A stretch of 64,000 bases of DNA from Physcia stellaris (lineage: Eukaryota > Ascomycota > Lecanoromycetes > Caliciales > Physciaceae): assembly GCA_018902385.1 (NCBI GenBank), contig JABSSW010000016.1, positions 186,001 to 250,000 on the forward strand, given 5' to 3'. Positions 1 through 13,077 of this stretch are shown piece by piece. A program made the translations under genes and the position numbers. Every line of letters begins with the position of its first letter. Position 1 is the stretch's first letter. The notes under the pieces were generated by a model. The model made no database searches. It saw only the letters and a list, made by a program, of their open reading frames with translations, and had not been told where the DNA came from.

Positions 1-160
1 ATTCATACTGGTAAACCTGAAACGCGGCATCTTAAACCCCAATCTTCCATCACGCTTCCATCAAGACTACTTTTTAAGATGCTAATGATATCCATGTGGG
101 AGCTTGGCTGCGTGGAGCCCTGCTCATGGGTCAATAAAGTGTATAGAGAGGTACCACTCT

Positions 161-640
161 TCAATTTGGCGGACTGTGCTGCCAAAAGTGCGGCATTTTT
201 CGGCTTTGGTGCTTGCCGGGCAGGATGTATCCGCGGCTCGCTTCAGACGGATGCTCATAGTCTGGTGCCACCTGTGCCGCCGGGTCTCGCTGAGCTTGAT
301 TAGCGCGAAGACTCTCTGCAGTGATTGATGGTTCGATCATGCCCAATACCGTTGTTGCCGCGCACGTGAACCCTGCCTGGTCTTTATTGTTTTCAATCGC
401 TTTAGATGAAGTCCCACCAGCGTTGCCGCCGATAGAGTCCACAGCAATCAGAGCCTGCAACATTAAGTTCAGTGTAGCGCCTTTTGAATAGGTAACTTCA
501 TGTAGCTGCTAGGGTCAAGTGTGTTGAACACCGTACCACCAGTAGATAACTTATCATAATCTCAATGAACCTTATCTTCCCTTCGATAGAGGTCACGCAA
601 CACTTCGAACTTTGCCGCCAACGAGGAAATTCAGAGCTAC
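161..640 (-). pseudogene. Decayed or partial protein-coding gene, possibly metallopeptidase-like
   Basis: This ordinary-composition stretch has coding-like reading on the minus strand. Around 500-625 it reads as a hydrophilic stretch ending in DKLSTGGTVFNTLDP, then in another frame LHEVTYSKG followed by an Ala/Gly-rich stretch with IAVDSIGGNAGG and FTCAATTVLGM, down to about 161. One in-frame TGA (562-564) and a frame change near 500-510 lie between the parts; a small intron could explain the frame change. LHEVTY at the frame junction recalls the HExxH helix of fungal M35-like metallopeptidases, with Tyr where the second His would be, but that is only a resemblance. I do not recognise the family with certainty. 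It is either a decayed gene or an unresolved multi-exon gene cut off from the AT-rich block that begins about 300 bases further on. Confidence 0.25.
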
Positions 641-985
641 TCTTCCTTTGCTCCTTTGTCCAGGTGCTTGTGTGATTCGAAAGAATGCTTCGAAGCGACA
701 GCTCTCAGCGTCACATCGAGAGCATGAAATAGTGGTGTGGTCGTCATTTTGAACAGTCAGTGAGATATACATGAGAGCTCATTGTCTCTCTTTCTGCAGT
801 GTTTTGACTTTGTATGAGATAATGCAATGTCTGTTCTCCAAAAGAGAGAAATTCGATACCCGAGACGGAAAATATCATCCCTCAAGAAGTGACATCTCGA
901 GAATATTATTTTTTCTTCAAACTTTTTATCTTGCCCGAAGAAACTATCAGACTAGACTACTATATACGTTGTAGTCTCGTAATCG
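641..985. other. Intergenic, ordinary composition, edge of AT-rich block
   Basis: I see no convincing gene here. Composition stays mixed (CC, GG, AG and CT all present) until about 960-985, where it changes abruptly to the AT-rich, CC/GG-free composition of the next 20 kb. Confidence 0.5.
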
Positions 986-1798
986 GTCGCGAACAGAAAT
1001 TGATTAATTTACGAAGATTGCGAATCTTCGACGAGAAAACTTAAATGAGATTGACATTGTGACGTTGCATTGTGATTGCAATGTCTTGACATAATCTTGA
1101 CATTTTAACATTCTTTTCGCATTCAATTAGTGAAATTTAACGTGTTTTCACGCGATTTTTTCTTTTTCATTTCAATCATCATTATTTTATCAAATTTACG
1201 TGTATATGTGTATAGTACACAATCTATAAAAAAAAATATTTGATTATTCTTATTTGATTTTTTTGTCGAATCAAAAAATCAATTTTTTCGAAACAAAAAT
1301 ATCAAATTTTATCGCATTTTCACTCACAGTCATTTCGCGTGCACACAAATTCATGAAATTATCAAATTGTAAAATTAATTGAGCGCATTTCAACGCATCA
1401 ACAATCGCATTAATTCGAACAATATTGAAATTGTTATGAAATTTGAAAATAAAATGAATTTCGAATTCGTCGAATTTGTTTCGCAAATCAAAATTTTTTT
1501 GTTAAATTCGATGTTTTTATCAATATTTAATTCAAATTTTCAATCAAAAAATATATCATTGTATTTTGAAATTAACACGAACATCAAAACAATTCGAATT
1601 TATACAATTGTTTTGCATTTTGCACATCAAATATCAATTACATTCAAATTTGATTTGTTGAAATCAAATTATAAAACAAATGAAACGCATTTCAATGTAT
1701 CAAAAATAACGAAAATCAATTCATTATCGCAAAAATTCTGATCAATGTAAATTATCTGTTCGATTGAAATGTTCGTCAAATGATCATTTTTTGCAATT

Positions 1799-1881
<83 letters not shown>

Positions 1882-2672
1882 TCGATTTATTTTCACGAAA
1901 TTGTATCAAATTAAATTTTTCAAACATTTGCACGTTCGTTATGAAAAATTTTCTCGATTTCGATTTATGCAACAATGTTTGTTCGCGAAAACAAATCATC
2001 AAACACGCGAAAAAACGAAAAATGCGCGAAAAACATCGAAAACGAATTATTTTTTTTTTTTTTTTTTTTTTTGTTTTCGACGATTCAAATCATTTTTATT
2101 AAAATTTTTTTTATTGTTCGTAAACAATTTGCTCAAAAGCATAATTTTATTCAATATACACACGATATAAACAATGTCGACAAAAATTACGATATATCAT
2201 TTTCAATTCGACGTTTTATAAAAAACGTTTTTTTATTGAAAAAATTATTGAAAAATCGATAATTAACGTTTTGCAAAATTATTCAACATGAAATTATTGA
2301 ACAAAATCGAAAATAATTAAAAAACACGATTGACGAATATTTCGAAATTTTCGATCGTATCAAAAAATCACGATATCAAAACATTCGAAATCATTTGTTC
2401 GATATTTTACAAAAAAACATTTTTCGTCGATTCGATTCATTATATTTTCAAACATTTCACGACGATAACGACGAAAACGTCGAAACAAACATTCGTTTTT
2501 ATATTGAAAATTTTCGATCAATATTTGAATTCGAAACAAAAAAGAAAAATAATATCGATTGAATGTTTTTAAAACGTTTCAAAAAACGTAAAAAGTAAAT
2601 CATAATTGATTTTTTCAAAAATCATTCGATCATGAAATGAAATTGTTGAAAAAATCGAAAACGTTTTCGATA
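986..2672. other. AT-rich non-coding stretch left of the first LTR element
   Basis: Apart from the tetranucleotide tract I recognise nothing: no repeat partner elsewhere in the window and no protein signature. Open frames here are by-products of low C and G content. Confidence 0.5.
1797..1881. repeat. (ATTT)n microsatellite
   Basis: About 21 uninterrupted copies of the tetranucleotide ATTT/TTTA in AT-rich non-coding DNA, ending at ATCGATTT. Nothing suggests a telomere: the unit carries no G cluster. Confidence 0.95.
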
Positions 2673-2886
2673 TGAAATGTTATGCAAAAATATAATACTA
2701 TTACATAATTACACGAAAATATCGAAATGAAAAACAGTTACATGAAAATTTGACAAAACATATGTAAATAATTTGATTATAAACGAATTTCGATTTTATC
2801 ATTCGATGTGATAAAATATAAATGTCAATTTTAATGATTAATCAGATGTTAATTTCAAATGTTGAAATCGATACACGTTCGTCACA
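2673..2886 (-). repeat. LTR of element E1 (left copy)
   Basis: 214 bp, aligned over its whole length with 15,256-15,469. Plus-strand ends are TGAAATG and GTCACA. The A/G-rich tract next to it on the minus strand marks it as the 3' LTR of a leftward element. Confidence 0.85.
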
Positions 2887-2904
2887 TTATTTTTTGTTTT
2901 TTTT

Positions 2905-4420
2905 CAGTTTCGTTTCGAAACGATTAATTGATTTTTTTGTCGATCGACAAAACACGTAATTTCGATAATTTGTTCGTAAATGTATTGAATTCATAACGAA
3001 CGCGACAATCATGAAAACGTACAAAAATTTGAAATGAAAACGACGAAAACGACGAAAAAATTTTTTGCAAATTATTTGATTTTGTATTTGCGAAAACGAT
3101 TGCATCGAAATTTTAAAAAAATTTGCGAAAAAGTTTGCGTCTGAATCGAAATGTGAAAAAATTATTAAAACAATTGAAATATGCAAAAATATCGCGTTTT
3201 GTTATATGACAAAAATGTTTTTTTTATAAATTTCAAAACATGCATGCGATATTCATTAGTGATTAATACAAATACAAAATAGAATAAAAAAAAAATGAAA
3301 ACGTTTTCGAATTTTTGTTCGAAATTTGATTGCGAAACATGAATCATGATATTTGCAAATAAATGATATGATAAATTATTGAAAAATATCTGAAATTCGA
3401 AAATTTTGAAACAGATTGATCAAGACGAAAAAATTGTTCAACGTTTTGAATTTTTGATTTAAATAGAAATTCGTTTTTATCAAACTTTCGATGTGAATAA
3501 AAATATTTGTATTTTGATGACGAATGCAAATCTATGCGAAATATTTGAAATCGAAATTATTGCAATTGATAAAAAGATTGATTTGCAATCAATTCGCGAA
3601 AAATGCAAACGATGACGTAAATAATGAAATAAACAAACGATCGAGAATTTGTTTTGAATGTAATGAAAACATTAATGTAAACGTTGAATTCTTGCAACAT
3701 CAAATCGATTATACGATGAAACGAACAATTTCGTTATGTTAATAAAATCAACGCAACAACGATTAACGCATTGATATTTTTGCATATGCGAAAATTGATG
3801 TGTACATTGCATTCAACAAAACATCAACGTAATGAATTTTTTGAAAAATGATCAATTCATACAATTTTTCGCAAGTAGTTTCGACGATCAATTAATAGTC
3901 AAACAATTGAAAATTTTCGAAAATTTCAAATCGATTATATCATGAAACAAACAATTTCATGACATTAATAAAATCAACGTAACAACGATTAACGCATCGA
4001 TATTTGAACGCATGCGATAATCGATGTGTACAATTCATTCAATAAAACGTGTATGTAATAATTTTTTTGAAAAATAAATAATTTTTGCGAATTTTATAAA
4101 TAATTTCGTCGATCATTAATAAACAATTGAAAATCTTGTTGAAAATCTTGTTGATTTATTTGTATGTAACATTTTAATATTCGACAACAACGTCGAAACA
4201 AAAAAACTAAATGTGAAATAATAAAACATTAATGTAAACGTTTACTTTTCGTCTTTTTTCAGTTTCGTTTCGAAGTGACAAACGTGATTTTTATTGAATG
4301 ACACGATCAATGATCGAAATAACTTGTTCGTAAACGTTAATACAATTCATTGTTGCAATTGACACGACGAAAACGATTGCAAAAACAAAAAAAACTGAAA
4401 AAGATGAAAAAGAACGAGAA
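2905..4420. repeat. Internal duplications in the 3' part of E1
   Basis: Two kinds of repetition are visible. Sequence around 2,905-3,060 (TTTTCAGTTTCGTTTCGAA and what follows) recurs around 4,250-4,420, a duplication with about 1.35 kb period. Between them, 3,697-3,910 and 3,931-4,130 are tandem copies with a period near 233 bp sharing AAATCGATTATA and ACAACGATTAACGCAT. These are non-coding and lie between the LTR and the finger units. Confidence 0.6.
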
Positions 4421-5149
4421 TTAAAAAAAAAATTTCTGCAAAAATACGAAATTTCGAAAATTTCGATTTCGAAAAGTTTAAAATTTGCAAAAATCTGTTT
4501 TTGACGCAAAAAACATCTGTCGATTTGTATGATAAATTGATCGATTTTTCAAACAAATTTTCGTTGAAAACAATGCGAATTAATTTCGCAAACATGTGTT
4601 GATTCAAACTTTTCGATTTTGAATTTTTCGAATTTTGAATAATCGACGACTTTTGATTGATTGTAAATTTAAAATAAACGATGATTTGCATTTGATTTGA
4701 AAATGTTTGAAAAAACACGTTGTTTTGATTTTGAAATAAATTTTTTTTTTTGAATTTTTCATCGAACATTTCGAACAGATTTTCGATAATGAAATGAAAT
4801 TTTTCGAAAAAATTGAACATGATCGATCGAATTGACGAAAATCAAAACTTTGCGAAAAAAATCGTCGATTATGATGTTGTCGCAAATCAAATGATTTAAA
4901 ATTTTCAACATACATGCGATTCAAATCATTCATGATAAAATATAATTTCGAAATGTGAAAATGTTGATGTTTATTAACAAAAATTTGAAAAAATGAAAAC
5001 GAAAAAATAAACGAACAATTGATTAATAATTTCTTCATCGATTTTGATGTGAATTCGAATGTCGCGATCGTGAAATGTAAATTTTTGAAAATAAATCGCG
5101 AAAACATTTTCGCTGAAAATATCTGACTTGATGATGTTGCAAAAAAATA

Positions 5150-6330
5150 AATTAAACGAATTGTAAAACATGTAAAACAAACGAGCAAATAAATATCTTT
5201 TCGATATTACATGTAAATTCTGATGCGAAAATTCGAAAATTCAAATTTTTGACAAATTTTCGAGCATGATGTTCGCGTATATGATCGTGAAATTTATTAT
5301 TGAAATTGAAATTTTGTTTGTAACGTTTGCAAATTCGAACGCATATGACTTGTTGAACTAATACATTTTTCACGCGTTTTGACGAAATTGTTGATTTCGC
5401 GATCGAAAAATTCGAATTTTTCGACGAAACGAATTGCAAAAATATTTTCGTATTTGTTACAAATTTTCTTGATGTTGCAAAGAAATTTGACGATTTTTGC
5501 GAAAAAAACGAACATGCAATTGTTGATTTTTTCACTGTTTCGCATGTTGATTTGATTGTATTGATGAAAAAAAAAAATTTTTGACAAATTTCAAAATTTT
5601 GTGTTGATTGATATGTTCGAAAAATTTCTTATTGAAATCAAAATTTTGTTTGCATTGTTTGCATTTTGTTTGAATATGTGCGACTTTCTGAATCGATGAA
5701 TTTTTCATCGTTTTCGATATAATTACGAAAATATTTAACGAAAAATTCAAACGCGATGTTTTTAACTTTGAAAATAAATAAACAATACGAGTTCGAAATT
5801 TTGCTGATTTTTCGAAAATGAATTTCGAAAACTTTGCAATTGAAACGATTGTTGACTTTTTTTGCGATTTTGCACGTTAATTTGATCGTATCGATCAAAA
5901 AAATGAATTAACGATTGAATGTTTCAATGAATTGACTATTTCGAAAACATTGCAAATTCGATTATTTGTTTCTGTGATGTTGCAAATGCAACAAACGTTT
6001 TTAACGAAATCAAAAAATTGATAATTGTTGATTTTTCATTGTTTCACATATTAAATCGAATGCATTAATCGAAAAATGAAAATTTTTGACGAATTTCAAA
6101 ATTTCATGATTTCGAATATGATCGTATAATTTTTTGTTGAAATTGAAATTTTGCATGCAAATTTTGCAAATCACTCGAACGAAAATGATGTCATAATCTG
6201 ATAAATTTTCGATAAATTCTGATATAACATCGAATGTACTTGACTGAAAATTCGAATTTCTTAATGAAATATGTCGTAAAGACGTTTTTGAAAACGTTTT
6301 CGCTAAAATTTTATTGAAACGTTTCAACGA
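5150..6330 (-). pseudogene. Array of C2H2-like zinc-finger units inside E1 (fossil)
   Basis: On the minus strand at least three similar units of about 350-450 bp each carry a finger of the form C-x2-C-x4-(N)F-x-FN-(K)KF-x2-HI-x3-H, for example CKQCKQNFDFNKKFFEHIN near 5,640, CKICMQNFNFNKKLYDHIR near 6,120 and a related one near 5,290. Each is followed by an (I/E)LKFVKN-like stretch. Finger units of this type are known from gag-pol polyproteins of some fungal LTR elements. The array is broken in many places. Confidence 0.6.
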
Positions 6331-6721
6331 AATAAATTTCGATTGAATATTGAATCATTGAAAAACAAAATCACATAAACATTTCGACAATAAATTCAAC
6401 AAATTTGATTTGCGATATTGATGTCGACATTGTTGAAAATTTTGCAAAAAGTACGCGATTACATTGTACAATTCGAATTTTGATTCATTACACGTTGTTG
6501 AATCGAAAATATCGATATTTTGAAACGTTGATGTTGATTTGACAATTTGTTTTGTTTTCGAATTTTTTTGAATTCGTTTCGATTGACGATTTTCGCAAAC
6601 GTGATTTTTCATTTCTGTTGTTTTTGCGAAAAAAACGATTTTGATGAAATGAAAATTGATAATATCGTCACAAACTCGCTAAAAAAAATGTTTTCGTAAA
6701 AATTGTATCGAAATCGTGTAA

Positions 6722-6960
6722 TGAAATATCATGAATCGTGTTTGTATGATTGTATTGATTGACTAATTAGACGAAAACAATAAGTTTGCAGAAACAAATA
6801 AATACAAAATGTTGAAATTGCAAACAATGTGCGACGTCAAGTTTCAAATCACGTTAATCTCGACGTAAAATTAAAACATAATTCGTTGTTCGATCATATC
6901 ATATCAATTATTTATTTGTCAGACATTTGTCAAATTTATTTGTCAAACATGTTCGTAACA
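6722..6960 (-). repeat. LTR of Ty3/gypsy E2 (left copy, 3' LTR)
   Basis: 239 bp, ungapped alignment to 12,839-13,077. Begins TGAAATATCATG and ends GTTCGTAACA on the plus strand. Confidence 0.95.
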
Positions 6961-7672
6961 TTATTTTTTTTTTTCGCGAACGTCGTTTCGACGATTCGTC
7001 GTTGTTTCGAAACGAAAACGTTGTCGATTGTCTTGAATGAATTCAGAATTCGAAATTTTCACGATCATCATTTTTTGATTTTTTCAATATGTTGTATCAA
7101 TTCACAATTCAATAAAATCGAACAACAATTTCTGAAAATGTTTTTGACACGATTCAGTTCTTTATGCGACGTAAATTTTGACTGTAAACAACGTCGAAAC
7201 GATGATAATGAAATTTGAAACTGAAAAAAAAAATCTTGAAACGAACGAATGAAATCAAGATGAATTCAAATTCAATTGAAATTTTCAAATTTTAATCGAA
7301 CGTAATTTCAATGAATGTCAAAACGACGATCTTTTTTCGAAAACGACAACGATTCGCAAATGAATTTTGATCATCGATTTGAAAAACAAAAAAAATGATT
7401 TTGAATGATTTCGAATTTGCGACGATAAAATGAATTCGATAATAATCATTCATCACGTCACGAACATTATCGAATTCATCGTTATCGACGTAATATCAAG
7501 TTCGATCATGCGATCAATTTGATCAATTGACGCGATATTGAAAACGATCGTAATGATATCGAAATTGTAAAATGTCGTTCATTTTTCATTCGAAATTTTC
7601 GTTGATTACAACGAAATCGAATGATTCGTTGATTTGATTTTCGAAAAAATCACAAAAATTTTTGCGCAAAAG

Positions 7673-10620
7673 TCAACAATGAAACACATTATAAATTCGC
7701 ATTGTTTCAAATAATTCAAGCTGATAAAAATTGTTCATACGTTTTAACATTTTGTATGAATCAAACTTTTTGTCATCAAGTTTGTCGAATAATTTAGCGA
7801 TTTTGATGTTTCGTCGATTCAAAAAAACGTAATTTTTTTCGACGTATTCGACGATTTTGCGATGTTTGTTGATTTGTGTCGTCATGCGTTTTTGAGTTAT
7901 TTCGACGTGAACTCGTACATAATCGAGAATGTTTTGCATTGTGTTCGTGATGTTTTTCGTCTTAACGATCAAGAATCGCTTTTTTGTGATGACATACGAG
8001 ATAAAATTCGATGAAAAACTCATACGAAAATGAAAATTCTTGTTGACGAAAAACGATGATAATTCAGTGAATGCAAAAATTGCGTTATTGTTTGCAAATT
8101 CGATCATAAATAATCAGACGTTTCAATCGTTTTGCATGTAATTGCAATATTGTCGCAATTGTTTTTCGATGTTTTGATTGATTTTCTCGATTTGATCATC
8201 AATTTCTGAATGAAAAATCGTGAAAAATTTACATTTGATGTCGAAAATTCTGCAAAATGCTTGTCATACGAAAAACACGAATTGAAAATCTCGATCAAAT
8301 GTTATGAAAAAAAACAAATCATGAATACGAAACACGTATTGAATGAATATTTTTGTTGTGATTTCAACATTCGTGTTTTCGTTTTTCGCTGTACAAAATA
8401 CATAATGACGTTTTTTATTAAATTTGTCGATTATCGTGCAAATGACATTATGATCGTGAACGTCAAATAATTTCGTGATGAAATCAATGAATATATTCGT
8501 TCAACGTTGCAAAAATATGATCAGAAAAATGAATAATTCGTTTTTACGATTTTTGAAAATTTTAATTCGTTGACATTCGTGACAATTACGTACGTATCGA
8601 CGAATTGTTTTGCGCATGTTGAATCAATAATAATCACGACGTAAAAAATTTTTCATGCGATTAAATTCAAAATGATTCGATGCGAAAAATTCATGAATTT
8701 TTCTGAAAAAATCAACGAGCAAAAAAACATCGACGAACACTCATAATCGATTTTTGTAATATAAAGCATCGTTTTTTTTTGACAATCGCGTAAATTGATT
8801 TTATTCACAAAAATGAAATTTTGATTAAATGTTTCACGATATGTTCGACAATCGTCGTTTGTTTTATTTGCGACGAGAATTCGTTCGTAAATTGATTCGT
8901 CAAATTCGACGACATGAATTTCGAATCGTTTTGAAATGAACAACATTTGTTTTTTATATTGATGTCGTTTATCGTTATCGTTTTTAAATCGTGAATTCGA
9001 CATGCGAATCAAAACGTCTGTTTTAACGTTTTGAATTCTTGATTGAAATTGAATGACGATATTGAATTTCGATAAAATTTCTGCTCAACGAATTTGACGA
9101 AAAATTAACTTTTTCGAAATTATGAAAGTTTTCAAATTTTTGTGATCGATGAAAATTTTGATCGATTCGTCAATTTTTTCGAATTTTGAACGTCAATGTT
9201 TTAAACAACGAATGATGATCAATAATTTTTTGTCATAAATTTCATAATTGCATTCGATTGAAATCATGTTTCGACTGTAAAAAACAACGAAATGTAAAAT
9301 TTTTTCGTCATCGTATTGCGATAACATTTTCGCATTGACGTAATTTGAAAAATCGATTTTTAAAATGATTTGTTTGATTTTATCGTAATGACGAAATATG
9401 AAAATCTCGATCATCGTTTTTTTGAATAAATTGAAAATCTTTTCGATTTTCGTAATTCATTCGAAATTTACGAGTTTTTTGATCATGCGAATGAAAATTT
9501 TGATTTTTTTCGAAAAATCGCGAATGAAACGTCGATAAAAATTGACGAAATTCACGAAAATTTGAATTTTTTTGAAATTGATAAAACGTGTTCAATCAAT
9601 TATGATTTGCATTTTTTTTGAATTCATGCGAAAATCATTTATCGAAAATATAACGTTCAAAAAAATCATTTTTTTTTTGAAAAATTCGCATTTTTCAATA
9701 TTCATTTGTAAATCGATTTTTTTGAATTTTTTCAACATTGCTCGAACGTGCATGATATTTTTTTTTTTTTTTGAATTTGCTGTAAATGAATATGTCATTC
9801 AAATAAATTTGACAAAACTCGTTCAAAAATTGAACAAAAAATCATTTATGTAATGTTGTCAACTTGCAAAATCGTTGATTAATTCAAAGAATAATATTCG
9901 ATATTTATACGATTTCATAAAAGTGACGAACGTGATGAATTTTTCATTTTTTTTTTCATTCATTCGAAGTTTATTGAAAGCTGATATGATATTCAACTTG
10001 ATCAAATATTTGCAATTTTGAATTTTGATCAAAGTTTTTTCGATCAAAAAAATAAAATATCGATTGCGTTTCGTGATGTGATTGAATCGACGATAATTCA
10101 CACACAAACGTAATTGATCGTTGAATTTGATCGCAAATAAAACAGATAAAACATATATCGTTTGATTAGATACGATAAATTTTTTTTGCAAATTTTTTTT
10201 CAAATACTTTTTCAGTTTTCTAAATTTGAATTCGAATAGAAAATACATTCGATTGCGAAACAAAAAATTGCTATCGCTTAACAATTCGATTTTATGATCG
10301 TATAATTTATAAAAAAACAATTTGATGATTTTTTGAAAATCAAATACTTTTGATAAATGACGAAAGTATTTTGACATTTTTTTCATTATGCGTTCGAATA
10401 TCGATTTGACTTGTTCGTGTTTTAGAATTTTTTGATCATGACAGACGATTTCTAACGATTCAAAATTCGTTTGTAACGTTTTGAACGCGAAATCGATTTG
10501 ATTGATCGTGATGAAAAAACATTGAACGTTTTGTTTTCGATTTTTGACATCGATCAACAAACAAAAAAAAATTGCATCAATCATTGCGATATTCATCGAA
10601 TCGTCAAGATTCAACTTTGA
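7673..10620 (-). pseudogene. pol region of Ty3/gypsy E2: RT, RNase H, integrase (fossil)
   Basis: Family signatures remain readable in this order on the minus strand. Reverse transcriptase, 9,859-10,614: LRLCVNYRRFNHITKRNRY and AFNKLRMNE. RT thumb and the start of the connection, 9,380-9,798: LQMNIEKCEF. RNase H, 9,193-9,414: LSQYDDEKILHF and CNYEIYDKKLL. Linker to integrase, 8,653-9,012: RILVANKTNDDCRTYRE. Integrase C-terminal region, 7,673-8,107: QANKHRK-like and (L)NRRNIK, ending MRIYNVFHC. These match the known Ty3/gypsy pol layout. Many interruptions; no function is expected. Confidence 0.9.
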
Positions 10621-11499
10621 AAATAACGAAAATTCTGATTGTTGTTTTTTCGTTTTTCATCGTTTATTACGCTGATTTTTCAATTTTTTTTTCTTGACGA
10701 ATGTCGTTTTCGTAACAATCGTAATATCAATTTCTGAATTATTTGATTCGATTGCTGACGACTCGTCGTCGATATCGATTTCTGAATGAATTGAGCATTC
10801 GGAACATTTCGAGTCGATTATATTTGATTCGTTTTCAACAATAAAAAATAAAAACTTGATTTTGAAACGAAACAAAATGATATATCGAAATTCTATCGTC
10901 GTTATGTGTTTTGTATTATTTTTCGACGATAATTTTGCATCGCGACGTCAATTAGATACATTTCATCGACGATTTGTTTTGAAAGTTTTTAAACGACGAA
11001 TCTGCATCGTTTAATTGAATATGCTGTCGTGATGATTGCATTTGAACGATTTAAAAATCAATTTATCGTAAATCATGTTTAATATAATTTCATGTCTGTT
11101 CATTCACGATTTTTTTAAAATTATCGAATGATTATCGAAACAATGATTAGCAAAAAAACGATCAATTCGAAATATAATTTTATCGTCAATTTGAAATATA
11201 TCGCGTGAATTATAGAAAAGACATGACGATCGTCGAATTCAGTCAATGATTTCGATTTCAATAAAAATACGAATTTCATGCTCAACATGTTGCATACAAA
11301 TTGCGCGATTTTTTTATCAATGAACGCATAATCGATTGCATCAATGTTTATTAAAGTTTTTAGTTTATGTTTATTATCGTTGAATGATAACGTACAAATA
11401 ATGATTAAAAATCGCTTGATGAAAAAATCAAACATATTATCATCGTGAATAAAAGAAATTTTTAAACATTCATCAATCGCGTCTTTGACGTGAATTGTC

Positions 11500-12811
11500 A
11501 ATTTTTCGAATCAAATTCGCTCGAATCGATATCAAGATTCAATTGATGTATTTGTAATTTATGTCATTGACGCTTTTGAAACTTGTTGACGTTGAAACAA
11601 AACTTTCAATTGTGATCGAGTTTTTCACACGTGAAACATTTGTTCGTGACGATCAATTGATCGATGATCGAATCATGCTTATGATCGTTTTTGAATTTGA
11701 CGAAAAACGTCGACGTAATTGATTTAACAAACGAAATTGCAATCGAAACAGCAAAAATCGTTTTGAAAAACATTAAAATTGATTTTTTTGAGTTCGAATT
11801 CGAATTTTTTTTTTCGAATGCTGATCAGATCGTTGTACATTTGTTAAATGTCATTCTTTCACGCGAACAAAATAAAATGATGACGAAACGAATTGTTCAA
11901 AACTTGTTTCAACGACATGATGAATTTGTCAATTAAATTCTTCATCAACGTGAACTGATCGAAATTGATTTGAATATTCAGACGATGAAAATTCGAATAA
12001 AAAAACTGAAAATTTTGAATGTCGAACATGATCAAGTTTCGATATTCTCGACGTACGTTGCGTTGATGATTTGAATTTTCATTTGAATCGAAATTGAAAA
12101 CACGTTCAAAGCGACGAATTTCATTCAATTTGATCAAATCGTCATATTCAATACGTTTGTCAACGAGTTGATTCATGTTTCGTTTTTTTTTTTTTCGAAC
12201 GTTTTAAATCTGTCGCGTATTTGCTCAAGAATATTATCGATATCGAATAGATTTTTCTTTGAGTTTTGAACAACTTGACGAACTCGTGAAAATTCTCTAG
12301 AACGATCAAATATTTGTTTCGATCGATGCGTAAATCATTGAACACGTTCAAAAAATCGTCGAAATGATGCTGAACTCAATACTTCAATTGACGAACAGTT
12401 TTTATGTTCAGAAAATGCGTGACATCGTCGTTCTGATTCGACACAACGTTTGAAATAAAAAAAAATTGACGAAACTTGTAGCGAATCGTGAATTTTTCAT
12501 CGATTTCGTGAATTTCGTTCAGCATTTGCTCAACGTTTTTTTGTATCTCGTCAATATTCAGAATTTGACGAAATGAATTGAGTGAAGTTGTTTCATGATG
12601 ATTGCGAGTCATCTCGAGAAAATAAGAAAAAAAAATAGAAAATCGTCGTTTCGTCGTTTTTTATCGTCGAAAATTTCGTCGTTTGCGTGTAAATTCGATT
12701 TGTAATTACACGATTTTCGTCGTTTGTCTCGTCAAAAAAACTTTTCGTCGTTTGTTTTTCACGAAAAACTTGATCGATTTGAAATTTTATTTTTGAACGC
12801 TCGCGTATCAC
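11500..12811 (-). pseudogene. gag region of Ty3/gypsy E2 (fossil)
   Basis: Gag-like helical, charged stretches lie at 12,376-12,811 and 11,859-12,351, and a CX2CX4HX4C zinc-knuckle signature (CFTCEK...DH...C) remains near 11,590-11,640 on the minus strand, placed between gag and pol as expected. The region is broken many times. Confidence 0.75.
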
Positions 12812-12838
12812 GACGAGCGATAAAAATTGAAAACTTAT

Positions 12839-13077
12839 TGTAATATCATGAGTCGTGCTTGTATGATTGTATTGATTGACTAACTAAACGAAAACAATAA
12901 GTTTGCAAAAACAAATAAATACAAAATGTTGAAATTGCAAGCAATGTGCGACGTCAAGTCTCAAATCACGCTAATTTCGACGTAGAATTAAAACATAATT
13001 CGCTGTTCGATCATATCATATCAACTATCTATTTGTCAAACATTTGTCAGATTTATCTGTCAGACATGTTCGTAACA
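12839..13077 (-). repeat. LTR of Ty3/gypsy E2 (right copy, 5' LTR)
   Basis: 239 bp, begins TGTAATATCATG and ends GTTCGTAACA on the plus strand. Followed by TGAAA, matching the TGTAA before the left copy at four of five positions. Confidence 0.95.

Larger units (their letters stand above)
6722..13077 (-). mobile_element. Ty3/gypsy LTR retrotransposon E2, nested in E1 (fossil)
   Basis: A 6,356-bp element with two 239-bp LTRs (6,722-6,960 and 12,839-13,077), TG...CA ends, and probable 5-bp target duplications TGTAA/TGAAA (one difference). It reads on the minus strand in the order gag with zinc knuckle (about 12,810 down to 11,580), then reverse transcriptase, RNase H and integrase (about 10,600 down to 7,670): the Ty3/gypsy order. 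An A-rich tract precedes the 3' LTR start TGTTACGAAC. LTRs differ at 18 of 239 positions, 17 of them transitions, so insertion was followed by a limited further round of mutation, while the coding parts are heavily broken. It interrupts E1. Confidence 0.92.

Noticed and set aside
1797-1881. Tetranucleotide array as a telomere or subtelomere mark
   Set aside because: The ATTT unit has no resemblance to the TTAGGG-type fungal telomere and ends within non-coding AT-rich DNA.
7201-7680. High CpG as CpG islands or bacterial DNA
   Set aside because: The CpG excess comes with almost no CC/GG and with retroelement remains of fungal type, which fits context-dependent mutation instead.
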